64,000 nucleotides of DNA from JAENVT01 sp040005915 (GCA_040005915.1 JBDTYA010000060.1:1-64000); one strand, 5' to 3'; positions 16,350 through 24,459 are shown, counted from the stretch's first letter. The notes: generated by a model from the letters alone, not told the origin. Made by a program: numbers and translations.

Positions 16350-17180
16350 ATGCGCTTGTTCAACCTCGCCGGCCGGCTCAGCACCTTTGTCGACGGTGCC
16401 GTCGTCGATGTCGCCGCCGGCAGCGACAACCGGTTCTCCTCCGACCCTCAGCGAATGTTCGACGACTGGCAAGGACTCGCCGAGTGGGGCAGATCGGCCG
16501 GTGCCAGTGGCGCCGGCGCAGTCGATGCCTCACTGCTGCAGGCGCCGGTGCCGCGGCCACCACAGGTGTTCGCGATCGGGCTCAACTACAGAGCCCACGC
16601 CGAGGAGGGCATCTTCAGCGTGCCCGAGGAGCCGACCGTCTTCACCAAGTGGCCGAGCTGCATCGTCGGGCCATCGCATGTGGTCGAGCTGCCGGTCGAC
16701 ACCGACTGGGAGATCGAGCTCGTCGTGGCCATCGCCCGGCGCGCTCACCACATCGAGGCGGCGGATGCGATGTCGTACATCGCCGGCTTCACGATCGGTC
16801 AGGACCTCAGCGATCGGGTGCTGCAGCGCAAGGGGCCGGCGCCGCAGTGGAGCCTCGGCAAGTCGCGCTACGGGTTCGGTCCAACGGGTCCATGGTTGGT
16901 CACGCTCGACGAGTTCGACAACCCGCAGGACCTCGACATCCACAGCACCCTCGAGGGCGAGACCCTGCAGGCGTCGCGCACGTCGATGTTGATCTTCGAC
17001 ATCCCGTACCTCATCGAGTACTTGTCAGCGCTGTGCCCGCTGATGCCCGGCGACATCATCTTCACCGGAACGCCCGAAGGCGTCGGCTACGCCCGCAAGC
17101 CACCGCGGTTCCTCCACCCCGGCGATGTCTTGACCAGCACCGTCGAAGGCATCGGCGACCTCGTCACCCACTTCGCCTGA
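16350..17180 (+). CDS. Fumarylacetoacetate hydrolase-family protein
   Basis: 276 residues. The FAH fold covers roughly residues 70-275: FAIGLNYRAHAEE, FTKWPSCIVGPS, the metal-site DWEIELVVAIAR, YIAGFTIGQDLSDR and MPGDIIFTGTPEGVGYAR. Members cleave C-C bonds in beta-diketones or act as hydratases, isomerases or decarboxylases in aromatic catabolism. Metal ligands (E-x-E in WEIELVV and D in IGQDLSDR) are present. A HPPD-like dioxygenase 3.5 kb away makes a tyrosine-type or related aromatic route plausible, but no homogentisate dioxygenase is in the window. Confidence 0.88.
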   Translation: MRLFNLAGRLSTFVDGAVVDVAAGSDNRFSSDPQRMFDDWQGLAEWGRSAGASGAGAVDASLLQAPVPRPPQVFAIGLNYRAHAEEGIFSVPEEPTVFTKWPSCIVGPSHVVELPVDTDWEIELVVAIARRAHHIEAADAMSYIAGFTIGQDLSDRVLQRKGPAPQWSLGKSRYGFGPTGPWLVTLDEFDNPQDLDIHSTLEGETLQASRTSMLIFDIPYLIEYLSALCPLMPGDIIFTGTPEGVGYARKPPRFLHPGDVLTSTVEGIGDLVTHFA

Positions 17181-17190
17181 CCCAAACCTG

Positions 17191-17233
17191 GTGGAGTGTT
17201 TCACGCCCACCTGGGTGCCTCCCCGCACTCCAC
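17191..17233. terminator. Bidirectional hairpin between convergent FAH and CoA-ligase genes
   Basis: GTGGAGTG (17191-17198) pairs perfectly with CACTCCAC (17226-17233). The 27-base loop holds a second small stem (CACC/GGTG). No U-run follows, as is common in high-GC actinobacteria. Confidence 0.55.
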
Positions 17234-17242
17234 GGGGGTTGA

Positions 17243-18628
17243 TCAGGTCAGGAGCGTCTTCTGCACCTTGCCCATTGCGTTTCGCGGCAGGACATCGACC
17301 ACTCTGACCTCCCGCGGCCGCTTGTGCACCGAGAGCAGAGCCGCGACGTGGTCGATCAAGGTCGATTCGTCGACGTCGCCGCACACGACGAAGGCCACGA
17401 TGCGTTGTCCGAGGTCGGGATCACTGACACCGACGACGGCTGCTTCGACGACATCAGGGTGCGTCAGCAGCGCCGCCTCGACCTCTCCGGCGCCGACCTT
17501 GAACCCGCCGGTCTTGATGATGTCGATCGACTGCCTGCCGACGATGCGATGGAAGCCGCCACCGTCGATCACAGCGGCGTCACCCGTCTTGAACCAGTCG
17601 CCGTCGAACGACATCGTCGTGGCGTCGGGTCGGTTGAGGTATTCGTCGAACATGGTCGCGCCGCGGATCTGTAGCTCGCCGATCGTCGTGCCGTCATGCT
17701 GCATCACCTCGCCGGCCTCGTCGACGAGTCGGCTCTCGACGCCGTCGATCGGAAGGCCGACCCACCCCGGCCGCCGCTCGCCGTCGGCGCGGGTCGAGAC
17801 GGTGATCAGCGTCTCCGTCATGCCGTAGCGCTCGACCGGCGCCTGTCCGATCAGTGCCTGCATCTGCTCGAAGACCGCGACCGGCAGCGGCGCGCTTCCG
17901 GAGACGACGAGGCGGGCACCGCGCAGCCTGGATGCCATCTCGGGCTCGGCGCAGATTCGTGACCACACGGTCGGCACGCCGAAGTACATCGTGCCCTCCG
18001 CCGCTGCGTACGCCTGCGGCGTCGGCTTGCCGGTGTGGACGAGGCGCGATCCGACGCGCAACGCGCCGAGCACTCCCAGCACCAGGCCGTGCACGTGGAA
18101 CAGCGGCAATCCGTGAACCAACGTGTCGGCGGGCGTCCACTGCCACGCGTCTGCCAGCCCGTCGAGATCCGCGGCGACCGCGCCGCGCGACAACACCACT
18201 CCCTTCGGCAGACCCGTGGTGCCCGAGGTGTACATGATCAACGCCGGCGAGTCGGACGGCGGCTCGGCGCCCGTCCAATCAGCTACTCCGTCCACGGCCA
18301 CGCGGGGCAGCGTGACGTCTGTCCAACCGTGGTCGCCGATCATTGCCGCGGCGCCGGAATCTCGCAGCACGTGCTCGCGCTCCATCGGTCCGGCGTCGGC
18401 GGGCATCGGCACCACAGGCACGCCTGCCATCAATCCGGCGACAACACCGACGACGGTGTCGAGCGTCGGGGTGGCCCGCAGGGCGACGGCCGGCATGCCC
18501 GCAAGACGTCGGGCAACAGCACCCGCCCGTCTCGACAGTTCGGCCCACGAAACAGCGACGCCATCGACGATCAGAGCAGCATCGTGGTCGTCGAACTCGC
18601 CCGCCAGGGATGGCAACAGAACACTCAT
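17243..18628 (-). CDS. Acyl-CoA synthetase, MatB/FadD36-like
   Basis: 461 residues, shorter than typical fatty-acid ligases and close to malonyl-CoA synthetases. Seen: phosphate loop MYTSGTTGLPKGVVLSRG, PLFHVHGLVLGVLGALRVGS, RYGMTETLITVS, the hinge GRQSIDIIKTGGFKVGAGEVEAAL and a catalytic lysine in NAMGKVQK. The start at 18628 overlaps the stop of the dehydrogenase gene (ATGA). Length and IIKTGGFK pattern favour a short dicarboxylic or branched acid substrate, but this is inference. Confidence 0.85.
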   Translation of the reverse strand: MSVLLPSLAGEFDDHDAALIVDGVAVSWAELSRRAGAVARRLAGMPAVALRATPTLDTVVGVVAGLMAGVPVVPMPADAGPMEREHVLRDSGAAAMIGDHGWTDVTLPRVAVDGVADWTGAEPPSDSPALIMYTSGTTGLPKGVVLSRGAVAADLDGLADAWQWTPADTLVHGLPLFHVHGLVLGVLGALRVGSRLVHTGKPTPQAYAAAEGTMYFGVPTVWSRICAEPEMASRLRGARLVVSGSAPLPVAVFEQMQALIGQAPVERYGMTETLITVSTRADGERRPGWVGLPIDGVESRLVDEAGEVMQHDGTTIGELQIRGATMFDEYLNRPDATTMSFDGDWFKTGDAAVIDGGGFHRIVGRQSIDIIKTGGFKVGAGEVEAALLTHPDVVEAAVVGVSDPDLGQRIVAFVVCGDVDESTLIDHVAALLSVHKRPREVRVVDVLPRNAMGKVQKTLLT

Positions 18629-19605
18629 GGTTCGCCCATTCGGATCATGACCTTGCCGTAGAGGTCGGGTTGCTGGGCTCGTTCGAACGCGGCATGGATC
18701 TGTTCGAACGGGTAGACGGAGTCGATGATCGGGTGGAGGTCGGTGGCCGCCATGAAGTGCAGCAGTTGTTCGGTCTCGACGCGGGTCGCACCGCTGACGC
18801 CGATGATCGAGATCTGGCGATAGAAGAGCCTGGCCAGATCGGCGCTGGGCTCGCTGCCGGTCGTTGCTCCCGAGACCAGGATCCGGCCGCCGGGTCGCAC
18901 GCTGCGCAGGCTGTGCTTCCATGTGGCCTCGCCGACCGTCTCGATGACGAGGTCGGCGGGGGCCGAGAGCCGAGCACCGGTTTCGATCGCCTCGTGTGCC
19001 CCCAACTCGAGGGCCCGGCGGCGTTTCTCTGCCGACCGGCTGCTCACGATCACCCGCAGACCGGCCGCCCGCGCCAGCGCGGCGGCCGCGGTGGCCACGC
19101 CGCCGCCGGCACCCTGGATCAGCACCGTCTCGCCGGGCTCGGCCTGGCCGCGCGTGAACAGCATCCGAAAGGCGGTGGTCCAGGCAACGGTGATGCAGCC
19201 GGCCTCGATCATCGACATGAACGGCGGCTTCTCCACGAGGTTTCGCAGCGGCACGATGCTGTACTCGGCGAATGAACCCGGGAAGCGTTCGGACACCAAG
19301 GCCCGACGAGGGTCGAACGACTCGTCGCCGTGACCGGCATCGGGGTTGCCGAACGAGCCGGTGACGATCACCTCGTTGCCCTGCGGGTCCCAGCCGGCGA
19401 CATCACACCCGAGCACCATCGGGAACTGATCGGCGCGCACCCCGACGCCCTTCATCGACCACAGATCGTGCATGTTGATCGACGTCGATCCCAACCGAAC
19501 GAGCGTGTGCCCATCGGGCGCAATCGGATCCGGCCAGTCGTCGCGCAGCTCGAGCATCGACAACGGCTCAGCTTCGTTGATACCGGTCGCGACCGCAGCC
19601 CTCAC
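18625..19605 (-). CDS. Zinc-type alcohol dehydrogenase/quinone oxidoreductase (MDR superfamily)
   Basis: 326 residues of the medium-chain dehydrogenase family. Seen: N-terminal catalytic fold (LVRLGSTSINMHDLWSMKGV, FPMVLGCDVAG), then the NAD(P) Rossmann motif VLIQGAGGGVATAAAALARAAG. The Cys/His zinc ligands of true alcohol dehydrogenases are not evident, so it is nearer the quinone-oxidoreductase branch. The GTG at 19605 is supported by AGGGA four bases upstream; nothing further upstream is family-like. Coupled to the CoA ligase. Confidence 0.87.
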   Translation of the reverse strand: MRAAVATGINEAEPLSMLELRDDWPDPIAPDGHTLVRLGSTSINMHDLWSMKGVGVRADQFPMVLGCDVAGWDPQGNEVIVTGSFGNPDAGHGDESFDPRRALVSERFPGSFAEYSIVPLRNLVEKPPFMSMIEAGCITVAWTTAFRMLFTRGQAEPGETVLIQGAGGGVATAAAALARAAGLRVIVSSRSAEKRRRALELGAHEAIETGARLSAPADLVIETVGEATWKHSLRSVRPGGRILVSGATTGSEPSADLARLFYRQISIIGVSGATRVETEQLLHFMAATDLHPIIDSVYPFEQIHAAFERAQQPDLYGKVMIRMGEP

Positions 19606-19659
19606 ATCTTCCCTTTCCAGATCGGTGGCGACACCGTAGCTCTGGGAAACTGTCCGACC

Positions 19660-20103
19660 ATGTTCGACAATCCCTGGGATCCGCGCAGTCGCAATGACCT
19701 GACCGACAACGAACGGGTGGTGCTGCACTTCATGACCGACTGCATGCACGGCGACGATCTGTCGCTGGTCGATCGGTACGTGGCGCAGGACTACATCCAA
19801 CACACACCCGGCATCGGGCAGGGTCGCGAAGGGCTTCGGCACTACCTGCACGAGGTCGCCTGGAAGCGGCCCGGGCGACGCGACTGGCGCCCCATCCAGT
19901 TGTTCGCGAGCGGCGACTTCGTGATCCTTCACAAACTCCTGCCGGCTGTCGTGATTGCCGACTTCCTGCGATTCGACTCAGAAGGGATGATGGCGGAGCA
20001 CTGGGACGTCGTGCAGCCGCATCCCGAGGCGGACTACGACCCGCTGCGTCCATCGACCGAAAACCTCGATCGCTTCCGCGCCGTCTTCAACATCACCGAA
20101 TAG
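19660..20103 (+). CDS. SnoaL-like (NTF2-fold) protein
   Basis: 147 residues: VVLHFMTDCMHGDDLSLVDRYVAQDYIQHTPGIGQGREGLRHYLHEV ... VIADFLRFDSEGMMAEHWDVVQPHPE. This matches SnoaL-like polyketide-cyclase relatives, a cone-shaped alpha+beta fold used by small cyclases, hydrolases and isomerases. The ATG at 19660 gives the family N-terminus and follows AACTGT by six bases. It is divergent from the dehydrogenase operon and convergent to the Lrp gene. Confidence 0.85.
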   Translation: MFDNPWDPRSRNDLTDNERVVLHFMTDCMHGDDLSLVDRYVAQDYIQHTPGIGQGREGLRHYLHEVAWKRPGRRDWRPIQLFASGDFVILHKLLPAVVIADFLRFDSEGMMAEHWDVVQPHPEADYDPLRPSTENLDRFRAVFNITE

Positions 20104-20109
20104 GTTGCA

Positions 20110-20610
20110 TCACCCGCCGTCGGCGCCGAGGTTGGCCGCCACGAGGTCGGCCGTCGTGCGCAGCGTGGTGCTGCTGAGAGCGAGCTGTGTCTCGGTGCGA
20201 TTGACATCGGGGGATGAGACGACACGCTGCAAGATCACGTGCAGGTGATCGTTGCTGCGCGCCACGATCCGCACCAGCAGATCGCCCGAACCGGTGACCG
20301 TGTGGATCTCGAGGATCTCGGGGATCGATCGCAGATGGGCGACCACGCGAACGTGGGAGCCCTGCGAGATGGCGAGCGTCGTGAAGGCCAGCACACCGAG
20401 GCCCGCCGCGGCCGGGTCGATGTCAGGGCCATAGCCGACGATCACCCTGCGTTCCTCGAGACGACGAAGTCTGGTCAGGACCGTGCCGCGCGCGCAGTTG
20501 AGCTCTCGGGCCAGGTCGGAGATCGTCGAGTGCGGTGCGCTGCGGAGCCGCCCGATCAGCCGGCGGTCGAGGGCGTCGATGGCGGGCCGGCGATCATCCA
20601 AGGTGCACAC
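20110..20610 (-). CDS. Lrp/AsnC-family transcriptional regulator
   Basis: 166 residues. The N-terminal helix-turn-helix (IDALDRRLIGRLRSAPHSTISDLARELNCARGTVLTRLRRLEERRVI) is followed by a RAM/AsnC ligand-binding domain (FTTLAIS ... VTGSGDLLVRIVARSNDHLHVILQRVVSS). The start is GTG at 20610; a TTG nine bases inside is possible. It is divergent from the HPPD-like dioxygenase, and CTGATCAATC repeats in the shared promoter region suggest it regulates that gene and itself, probably in response to an amino or keto acid. Confidence 0.9.
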   Translation of the reverse strand: MCTLDDRRPAIDALDRRLIGRLRSAPHSTISDLARELNCARGTVLTRLRRLEERRVIVGYGPDIDPAAAGLGVLAFTTLAISQGSHVRVVAHLRSIPEILEIHTVTGSGDLLVRIVARSNDHLHVILQRVVSSPDVNRTETQLALSSTTLRTTADLVAANLGADGG

Positions 20611-20612
20611 CC

Positions 20613-20700
20613 CTGATCAATCGCGAACGCGTAAGGCTGTACATTCTGATCAATCATATTCAGCAAGCTGCACAGATTGACAACAACGCTTGATCGCAAT
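20613..20700. promoter_or_regulatory. Divergent regulatory region with CTGATCAATC direct repeats
   Basis: CTGATCAATC occurs at 20613-20622 and 20646-20655, 33 bp apart (three helical turns). A weaker copy TGATCGCAAT lies at 20691-20700, 44-45 bp further. A TTGACA hexamer is at 20677-20682. Phased sites are typical of Lrp/AsnC octamer binding. Confidence 0.6.
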
Positions 20701-20724
20701 TGTCCAGTTTGGTTTCATGGGGCC

Positions 20725-21351
20725 ATGTCGTACATCAAGAAGGTCGATCACATCACATACGCCTGCGTCGCCGGCTCGATCGAGCGCTGGGCGTGGTTCC
20801 ACATCGAAGTCGAAGGCGGCACGCTGATCAACCGCATCGACGATGTGCGGCCCGGCGACCCCGACAGCAGCATGAAGATCTGGTGCATCGACTACGGCGA
20901 TTTCGGGGTCGCATTGATCGAGGGAATCGACCGGGCGAAGAAGTCGCAGGTCACCAAGTTCGTCGATCTGCACGGCGACCACGCCTGCCAGCACGTCGCC
21001 TACGACACCCACGATCTCGAGAAGTTCCAATCGCACATGCGCGAGCTCGGCGGCTCGGCGCGCGGTGGCACACTGGTACGCAACGACGGCTTCGGGATCC
21101 TGAAGCAGATGTTCGCCCGCGGCTACTCCGAGGGTGACGCCGCCGAAGCCACGTTCCCCGAGTACGTGCAACGGCCGACACCCGGCGACGCCGACGAGGT
21201 GCACATCACGTTCGCCGAGGAGACCGGCCGCGGCTTCTACGACCAGATCGAGGACGCGGTCGCAGCCCACGACGAGGAGCCGTTCTTCGACTTCACCAAG
21301 ATGCCGGCCGATTGGGAAGTGCCTTCACCGCAGCCATTGACGCATCGCTGA
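20725..21351 (+). CDS. 4-hydroxyphenylpyruvate dioxygenase-like VOC protein
   Basis: 208 residues, about half the length of true HPPD. The order VDHITYA ... QHVAYDTHDLEKF ... ILKQMFARG ... FPEYVQRP matches the metal-binding C-terminal domain of HPPD: likely iron ligands are the His of VDH, the His of QHVAY and the Glu of FPEYVQR. The N-terminal non-catalytic domain is absent. It may be a 2-oxo-acid-dependent dioxygenase with a different substrate. The ATG at 20725 is chosen for the family start MSYIKKVDHI. Regulation by the divergent Lrp-type gene is likely. Confidence 0.8.
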   Translation: MSYIKKVDHITYACVAGSIERWAWFHIEVEGGTLINRIDDVRPGDPDSSMKIWCIDYGDFGVALIEGIDRAKKSQVTKFVDLHGDHACQHVAYDTHDLEKFQSHMRELGGSARGGTLVRNDGFGILKQMFARGYSEGDAAEATFPEYVQRPTPGDADEVHITFAEETGRGFYDQIEDAVAAHDEEPFFDFTKMPADWEVPSPQPLTHR

Positions 21352-21370
21352 CCGAGTCCACCCGCGCAAA

Positions 21371-21423
21371 CCGAACTTTGTCGCCACCAACACGCTGGGC
21401 ACGTTGGTGGCGACAAAGTTCGG
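21371..21423. terminator. Perfect 21-bp inverted repeat between convergent genes
   Basis: The arm at 21371-21391 begins CCGAACTTTGTCGCC. Its exact reverse complement is at 21403-21423, with an 11-base loop. It lies between the ends of the HPPD-like gene (21351) and the acyl-CoA dehydrogenase (21427), so bidirectional termination is the simplest role. The stem is unusually long and its ends sit within four bases of the dehydrogenase stop. Confidence 0.7.
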
Positions 21424-21426
21424 GTC

Positions 21427-22668
21427 TCAGAGGGGGAGGTCTCCGGTCGCTGTTCGGGTCGATCCATGGTCGCGATACGCGGCGATCGTACGCTGGGCGA
21501 TGCGCATCTGGTGGACTTCGTCGGCGCCGTCGGCGAAGCGGGCCCACCGGGCGTGTTGGTACATGCTCGCCAGCGGCGTATCGGTGGAGTAGCCGAGGGC
21601 CCCGTGGACCTGGATCGAGCGATCGATGACCCGACCGAGCATGTTGGCGACGAAGTGCTTCGCCATCGACACCTCCGACTTGAAGTCGAGGCCCTGATCG
21701 ATCCGGTAGGCCGCGTGCAGCACCATCAACTTTGCCTGGTAGAGCTCCATCGTGGAGTCGGCGATCATCCACTGGATGCCTTGCTTCTCGGCGAGCACCG
21801 AGCCGTGCGAGTAGCGGTACAGGGAGCGGTCGACCATCATGTCGAGCGCCGTCTCGGCCTGGGCGATCCATCGCATGCAGTGCGCGAGCCGCGCCGGTCC
21901 GAGCCGGTACTGACCCAACAGGTGGCCTTGACCGCGGCCGCCGAGCATGTTGCCGTCGGGCACCCGAAGATCCTCGATCACGATCTCGCTGTGCCCGGTC
22001 CCGCCGTGCATGGTCTCGACCTCGCGCACCCGGTTCCATCCGGGCGACGGGATGTCGACGATGAAGGCGGTGTTGGCGGCCTGCGGTAGGTCGGGATTGT
22101 CCTCGGTCCGCGCCAGCAGGATCGCGAACGCAGCGCGACGAGCGTTGGAGATGAACCACTTGTGGCCGTTGATGACCCATTCGTCGCCGTCCTGCACGGC
22201 CGTCGTGCGAATCAGCGTCGGGTCGCTGCCGGCCACCTCCGGCTCTGTCATCGCGAAACAGCTCATCTTGTGGCCGTCGCACAACGGCCGCAGGTACTTC
22301 TCCTTCTGCTGCGAAGTCGCCCAGTGCAGCAGGGTGTGCATGTTGCCCTCGTCGGGCGCCTGGCAGTTCAGCACGAACGGTCCGTACGACGCCTTGGCCG
22401 CTTCGGCCTGGACCATCGCCAGCTCGACATGGCCGAGGCCCATGCCACCCCACGCTTTCGGCATCTGCGGCAGCCACAGCCCGGCATCCTTGGCGGCCTG
22501 GCGCATGCCGAAGAGCAGTGCCAGGTATTCCTTGCGATCCATCTGTTCGGGTGTCGCCGAGATTCGGGCCTCGCCCGGCTTCACGACATCGTCGACGAAC
22601 GTCCTGACCCGAAGCCGGATCTCCTCGAGTTCGGGTGAGAGGGTGAAGTCGATGGCCATACCCGCCAT
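21427..22668 (-). CDS. Acyl-CoA dehydrogenase
   Basis: 413 residues of the FAD-dependent acyl-CoA dehydrogenase family. Seen: N-terminal helical domain (DFTLSPELEEIRLRVRTFVDDVVKPGE), FAD-binding CFAMTEPEVAGSDPTLIRTTA, the WVINGHKWFISNA strand, the C-terminal RIDQGLDFKSEVSMAKHFVANMLGRVIDRSIQVHGALGYS and the family ending. It has the length of the isovaleryl or caiA-type branch. The start at 22668 has AGGTGG four bases upstream; the next ATG at 22659 (MAIDFTL) is nearly as good. Confidence 0.9.
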   Translation of the reverse strand: MAGMAIDFTLSPELEEIRLRVRTFVDDVVKPGEARISATPEQMDRKEYLALLFGMRQAAKDAGLWLPQMPKAWGGMGLGHVELAMVQAEAAKASYGPFVLNCQAPDEGNMHTLLHWATSQQKEKYLRPLCDGHKMSCFAMTEPEVAGSDPTLIRTTAVQDGDEWVINGHKWFISNARRAAFAILLARTEDNPDLPQAANTAFIVDIPSPGWNRVREVETMHGGTGHSEIVIEDLRVPDGNMLGGRGQGHLLGQYRLGPARLAHCMRWIAQAETALDMMVDRSLYRYSHGSVLAEKQGIQWMIADSTMELYQAKLMVLHAAYRIDQGLDFKSEVSMAKHFVANMLGRVIDRSIQVHGALGYSTDTPLASMYQHARWARFADGADEVHQMRIAQRTIAAYRDHGSTRTATGDLPL

Positions 22669-23015
22669 CGTTCCACCTGCGGTCGGCGGCGCAAGAGCCG
22701 GCCGGTTCAGCAACCAGCATCCGCTGCGTGCGCCCGCCACGATGACAAAACAGGATAGTGAGCAGCGCTCTGTCCTTTGCTTCTGTCCGCTGTCGAGGAC
22801 AGATGAAACCGCGGCTGTCCGACGCGCCTAGGCTTTCGGTCCATGACGTAATCGACGGCAGCGCTGATCGGCTACCTGTCATCCAGTTCTCGTGCGGAAG
22901 TTCGCACGCGGCGATGTTCGCCGGCCGGGTCTCTGGACCAGGCCCGGGCCGGCGACGCTCTCCTCATGGCAGGGAGACAGCACCCGAAGCGCGGTGCCGG
23001 GTACAGTGCACGGCG
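22669..23015. other. 347-bp stretch without a supported gene
   Basis: No frame here looks coding on either strand. It contains three CTGTCC copies and one GGACAG (22770-22820), the pair at 22783-22788 and 22797-22802 forming a small dyad, which might be a regulator site for the dehydrogenase. A TAGGCT hexamer at 22829-22834 is followed after eight bases by ATG-ACG-TAA, a start that stops at once. TACAGT at 23002-23007 is a -10 candidate for the lipoprotein. Confidence 0.5.
23002..23007 (+). promoter_or_regulatory. Putative -10 element (TACAGT) of the lipoprotein gene
   Basis: Eight bases before the ATG at 23016. Confidence 0.4.
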
Positions 23016-23600
23016 ATGGGCCGCTCGAGAAATCGTTGCATCGCTGGTGTCGTCGCGGCGATAGCAGTCTCGTCGTGTTCATCGTCGGGCGAATCCGACC
23101 AGCCGACTACGCCACCGCCTGTCCACACGGTTCAGCCGAACGCGGGCAACGTCACGCAGGCAACATTCGGTTTCGCCACGGCCGTCGGCGACCTCACCGT
23201 CACGGCCACCGCGCCGGTGCTCGGGTCCGACGACGGCGGGCCATGGCTGACCATGACGGTGCGCGCCGAGAACCGATCGCCGAACGAGATCCAATCACCA
23301 CAGTTCGAATTGCATTGCAAGGGAAACCCGGCCGGTGGGGCATCGATTCCGAGCGCGACCTTCGATGTGAACAAGCCGGTTCCTTCCCTCTCGACCAACG
23401 AGGGCACCCTGACGTTGCTGGTGCCCGGGGACGACCGGCTCGGAGGCTCCAGGCCGGTGTGTGCGACACCGGCAACCCTCGTCGCCACGACACTCAGCTT
23501 CGACAATCAGGGGGCGAGCCCGCCGAAGCGCGTGCGGGTCGAGTGGCCCGTTCCCGACGACCTCGTCGACCGGTTGAACGCCGCCCCGCAACCGGCCTGA
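23016..23600 (+). CDS. Secreted lipoprotein, DUF4352-like
   Basis: 194 residues. MGRSRNRCIAGVVAAIAVSSC is a lipoprotein signal, with C21 in AVSSC as the lipobox cysteine, followed by a Ser/Pro-rich linker (SSSGESDQPTTPPPV). The remainder, including FGFATAVGDLTVTATAPVLGSDDGGPWLTMTVRAENRSP, has the immunoglobulin-like beta pattern of DUF4352-type extracellular domains. Function unknown. No operon partner; a strong hairpin follows the stop. Confidence 0.75.
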   Translation: MGRSRNRCIAGVVAAIAVSSCSSSGESDQPTTPPPVHTVQPNAGNVTQATFGFATAVGDLTVTATAPVLGSDDGGPWLTMTVRAENRSPNEIQSPQFELHCKGNPAGGASIPSATFDVNKPVPSLSTNEGTLTLLVPGDDRLGGSRPVCATPATLVATTLSFDNQGASPPKRVRVEWPVPDDLVDRLNAAPQPA

Positions 23601-23610
23601 AAACTGCCGA

Positions 23611-23636
23611 GTCCTGCCGAATCTCTCCGGCAGGAC
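23611..23636. terminator. GC-rich hairpin after the lipoprotein gene
   Basis: GTCCTGCCG (23611-23619) pairs with CGGCAGGAC (23628-23636) over an eight-base loop, 11 bp after the stop. It also lies just beyond the 3' end of the convergent tRNA. Confidence 0.75.
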
Positions 23637-23657
23637 ACGGGGCTGGTTGCTAACGGG

Positions 23658-23730
23658 TGGAGGTGAGGGGAATTGAACCCCTGGCCTCAACAGTGCGATT
23701 GTTGCGCTCTGCCAACTGAGCTACACCCCC
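23658..23730 (-). tRNA. tRNA-Ala (anticodon CGC)
   Basis: 73 bases without encoded CCA. Read on the minus strand: acceptor GGGGGTG pairs with CACCTCC, the D arm is GCTCAGTTGGCAGAGC, the anticodon stem CAACA/TGTTG encloses loop ATCGCAC with anticodon CGC, and the T arm is AGGGG-TTCAATT-CCCCT. A G3:U70 wobble pair, the alanine identity element, is present, and the discriminator is A. Confidence 0.95.
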
Positions 23731-23793
23731 GTTGGAGACCCTGAGTGTAGCGGTGCGGTCGGATACCGGCCCCGCCCTCTCAGGGGAGGCGAT

Positions 23794-24357
23794 TCAGGCG
23801 GCGTTGAACCAGTTGGTCTCGGACTCGCGGGGAGCCTCGAGCGACCGGATCTGCACCAACTTGTAGCAGTAGCTGCACAGCGAGATGAATGCGATCGCGA
23901 ACGCGTAGACCATGGAGTTGGCCTTGGTCGTAGCCGCCAGGAAGGCAGAGACACCTGTGACGAGCACGAGCATGAAGAAGACGTTGGCCCGACGACGGCG
24001 AACCAGTTCGCGCTGGCCGACCTTGTGCAGGTGCGACTGGCGGTGCTGGCCGCTGGTGCGGTCGAGCGTGACGTTGTGCATCCGTTGACCGGCGACTGCA
24101 GGTGCAGCCGAGCGATGCATCTGTCCGGGACGGCCCTGCGCTGCCGGTCGCGACAACGGCGACGCTGCCAACGGGCGCCCCATCGAGCGCATCGGCACCA
24201 TCGTGCGTGTGGGCACGGCGCGCTGCAAGGTGGAGAGCTGGCGACGGAAATCGGTGACCGAGGAGTTGGGCCGGTTCTCACTTCTCGACCGCAGGAGCGG
24301 CGGAATCAAAACCGCGGCCCACGCTGCGAGAACTGCCAGGAGCACGATCTTGCTCAT
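23794..24357 (-). CDS. GlpR/SepX-like membrane protein (cell-division receptor candidate)
   Basis: 187 residues. One N-terminal helix (IVLLAVLAAWAAVLIPPLL) is followed by a basic cytoplasmic stretch rich in Arg, Ser and Pro (RSRSENRPNSSVTDFRRQL ... SHLHKVGQRELVRRRR), then two C-terminal helices (VFFMLVLVTGVSAFLAATT, MVYAFAIAFISLCSYCY). This resembles actinobacterial GlpR/SepX, which in Corynebacteriales is the membrane receptor of the MoeA-like division protein Glp. A Glp/MoeA gene and galU lie 3-5 kb upstream on the same strand, as in known glp-glpR neighbourhoods. Similarity is by architecture and context, so the name is provisional. Confidence 0.6.
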   Translation of the reverse strand: MSKIVLLAVLAAWAAVLIPPLLRSRSENRPNSSVTDFRRQLSTLQRAVPTRTMVPMRSMGRPLAASPLSRPAAQGRPGQMHRSAAPAVAGQRMHNVTLDRTSGQHRQSHLHKVGQRELVRRRRANVFFMLVLVTGVSAFLAATTKANSMVYAFAIAFISLCSYCYKLVQIRSLEAPRESETNWFNAA

Positions 24358-24386
24358 CGGCTACGCGATTCCTCTGTTAGGCATCT

Positions 24387-24407
24387 GTTCACGATCCGTT
24401 CACGATC
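24387..24407. promoter_or_regulatory. Tandem direct repeat (GTTCACGATC x2) upstream of the GlpR-like gene
   Basis: Copies at 24387-24396 and 24398-24407, an 11-bp period, 30-51 bp before the start codon at 24357. Tandem repeats one helical turn apart are the usual target form for OmpR-class response regulators such as MtrA. Confidence 0.5.
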
Positions 24408-24459
24408 TTTCTGACTTGGCACGCCGACGAAGCCGAGAATAACAAGGGGCGCTGCTTCA

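Noticed and set aside
22829..22851. TAGGCT followed after eight bases by ATG ACG TAA, a minimal start-stop frame
   Set aside because: Such a pattern is expected by chance; no downstream coding continuity was found.
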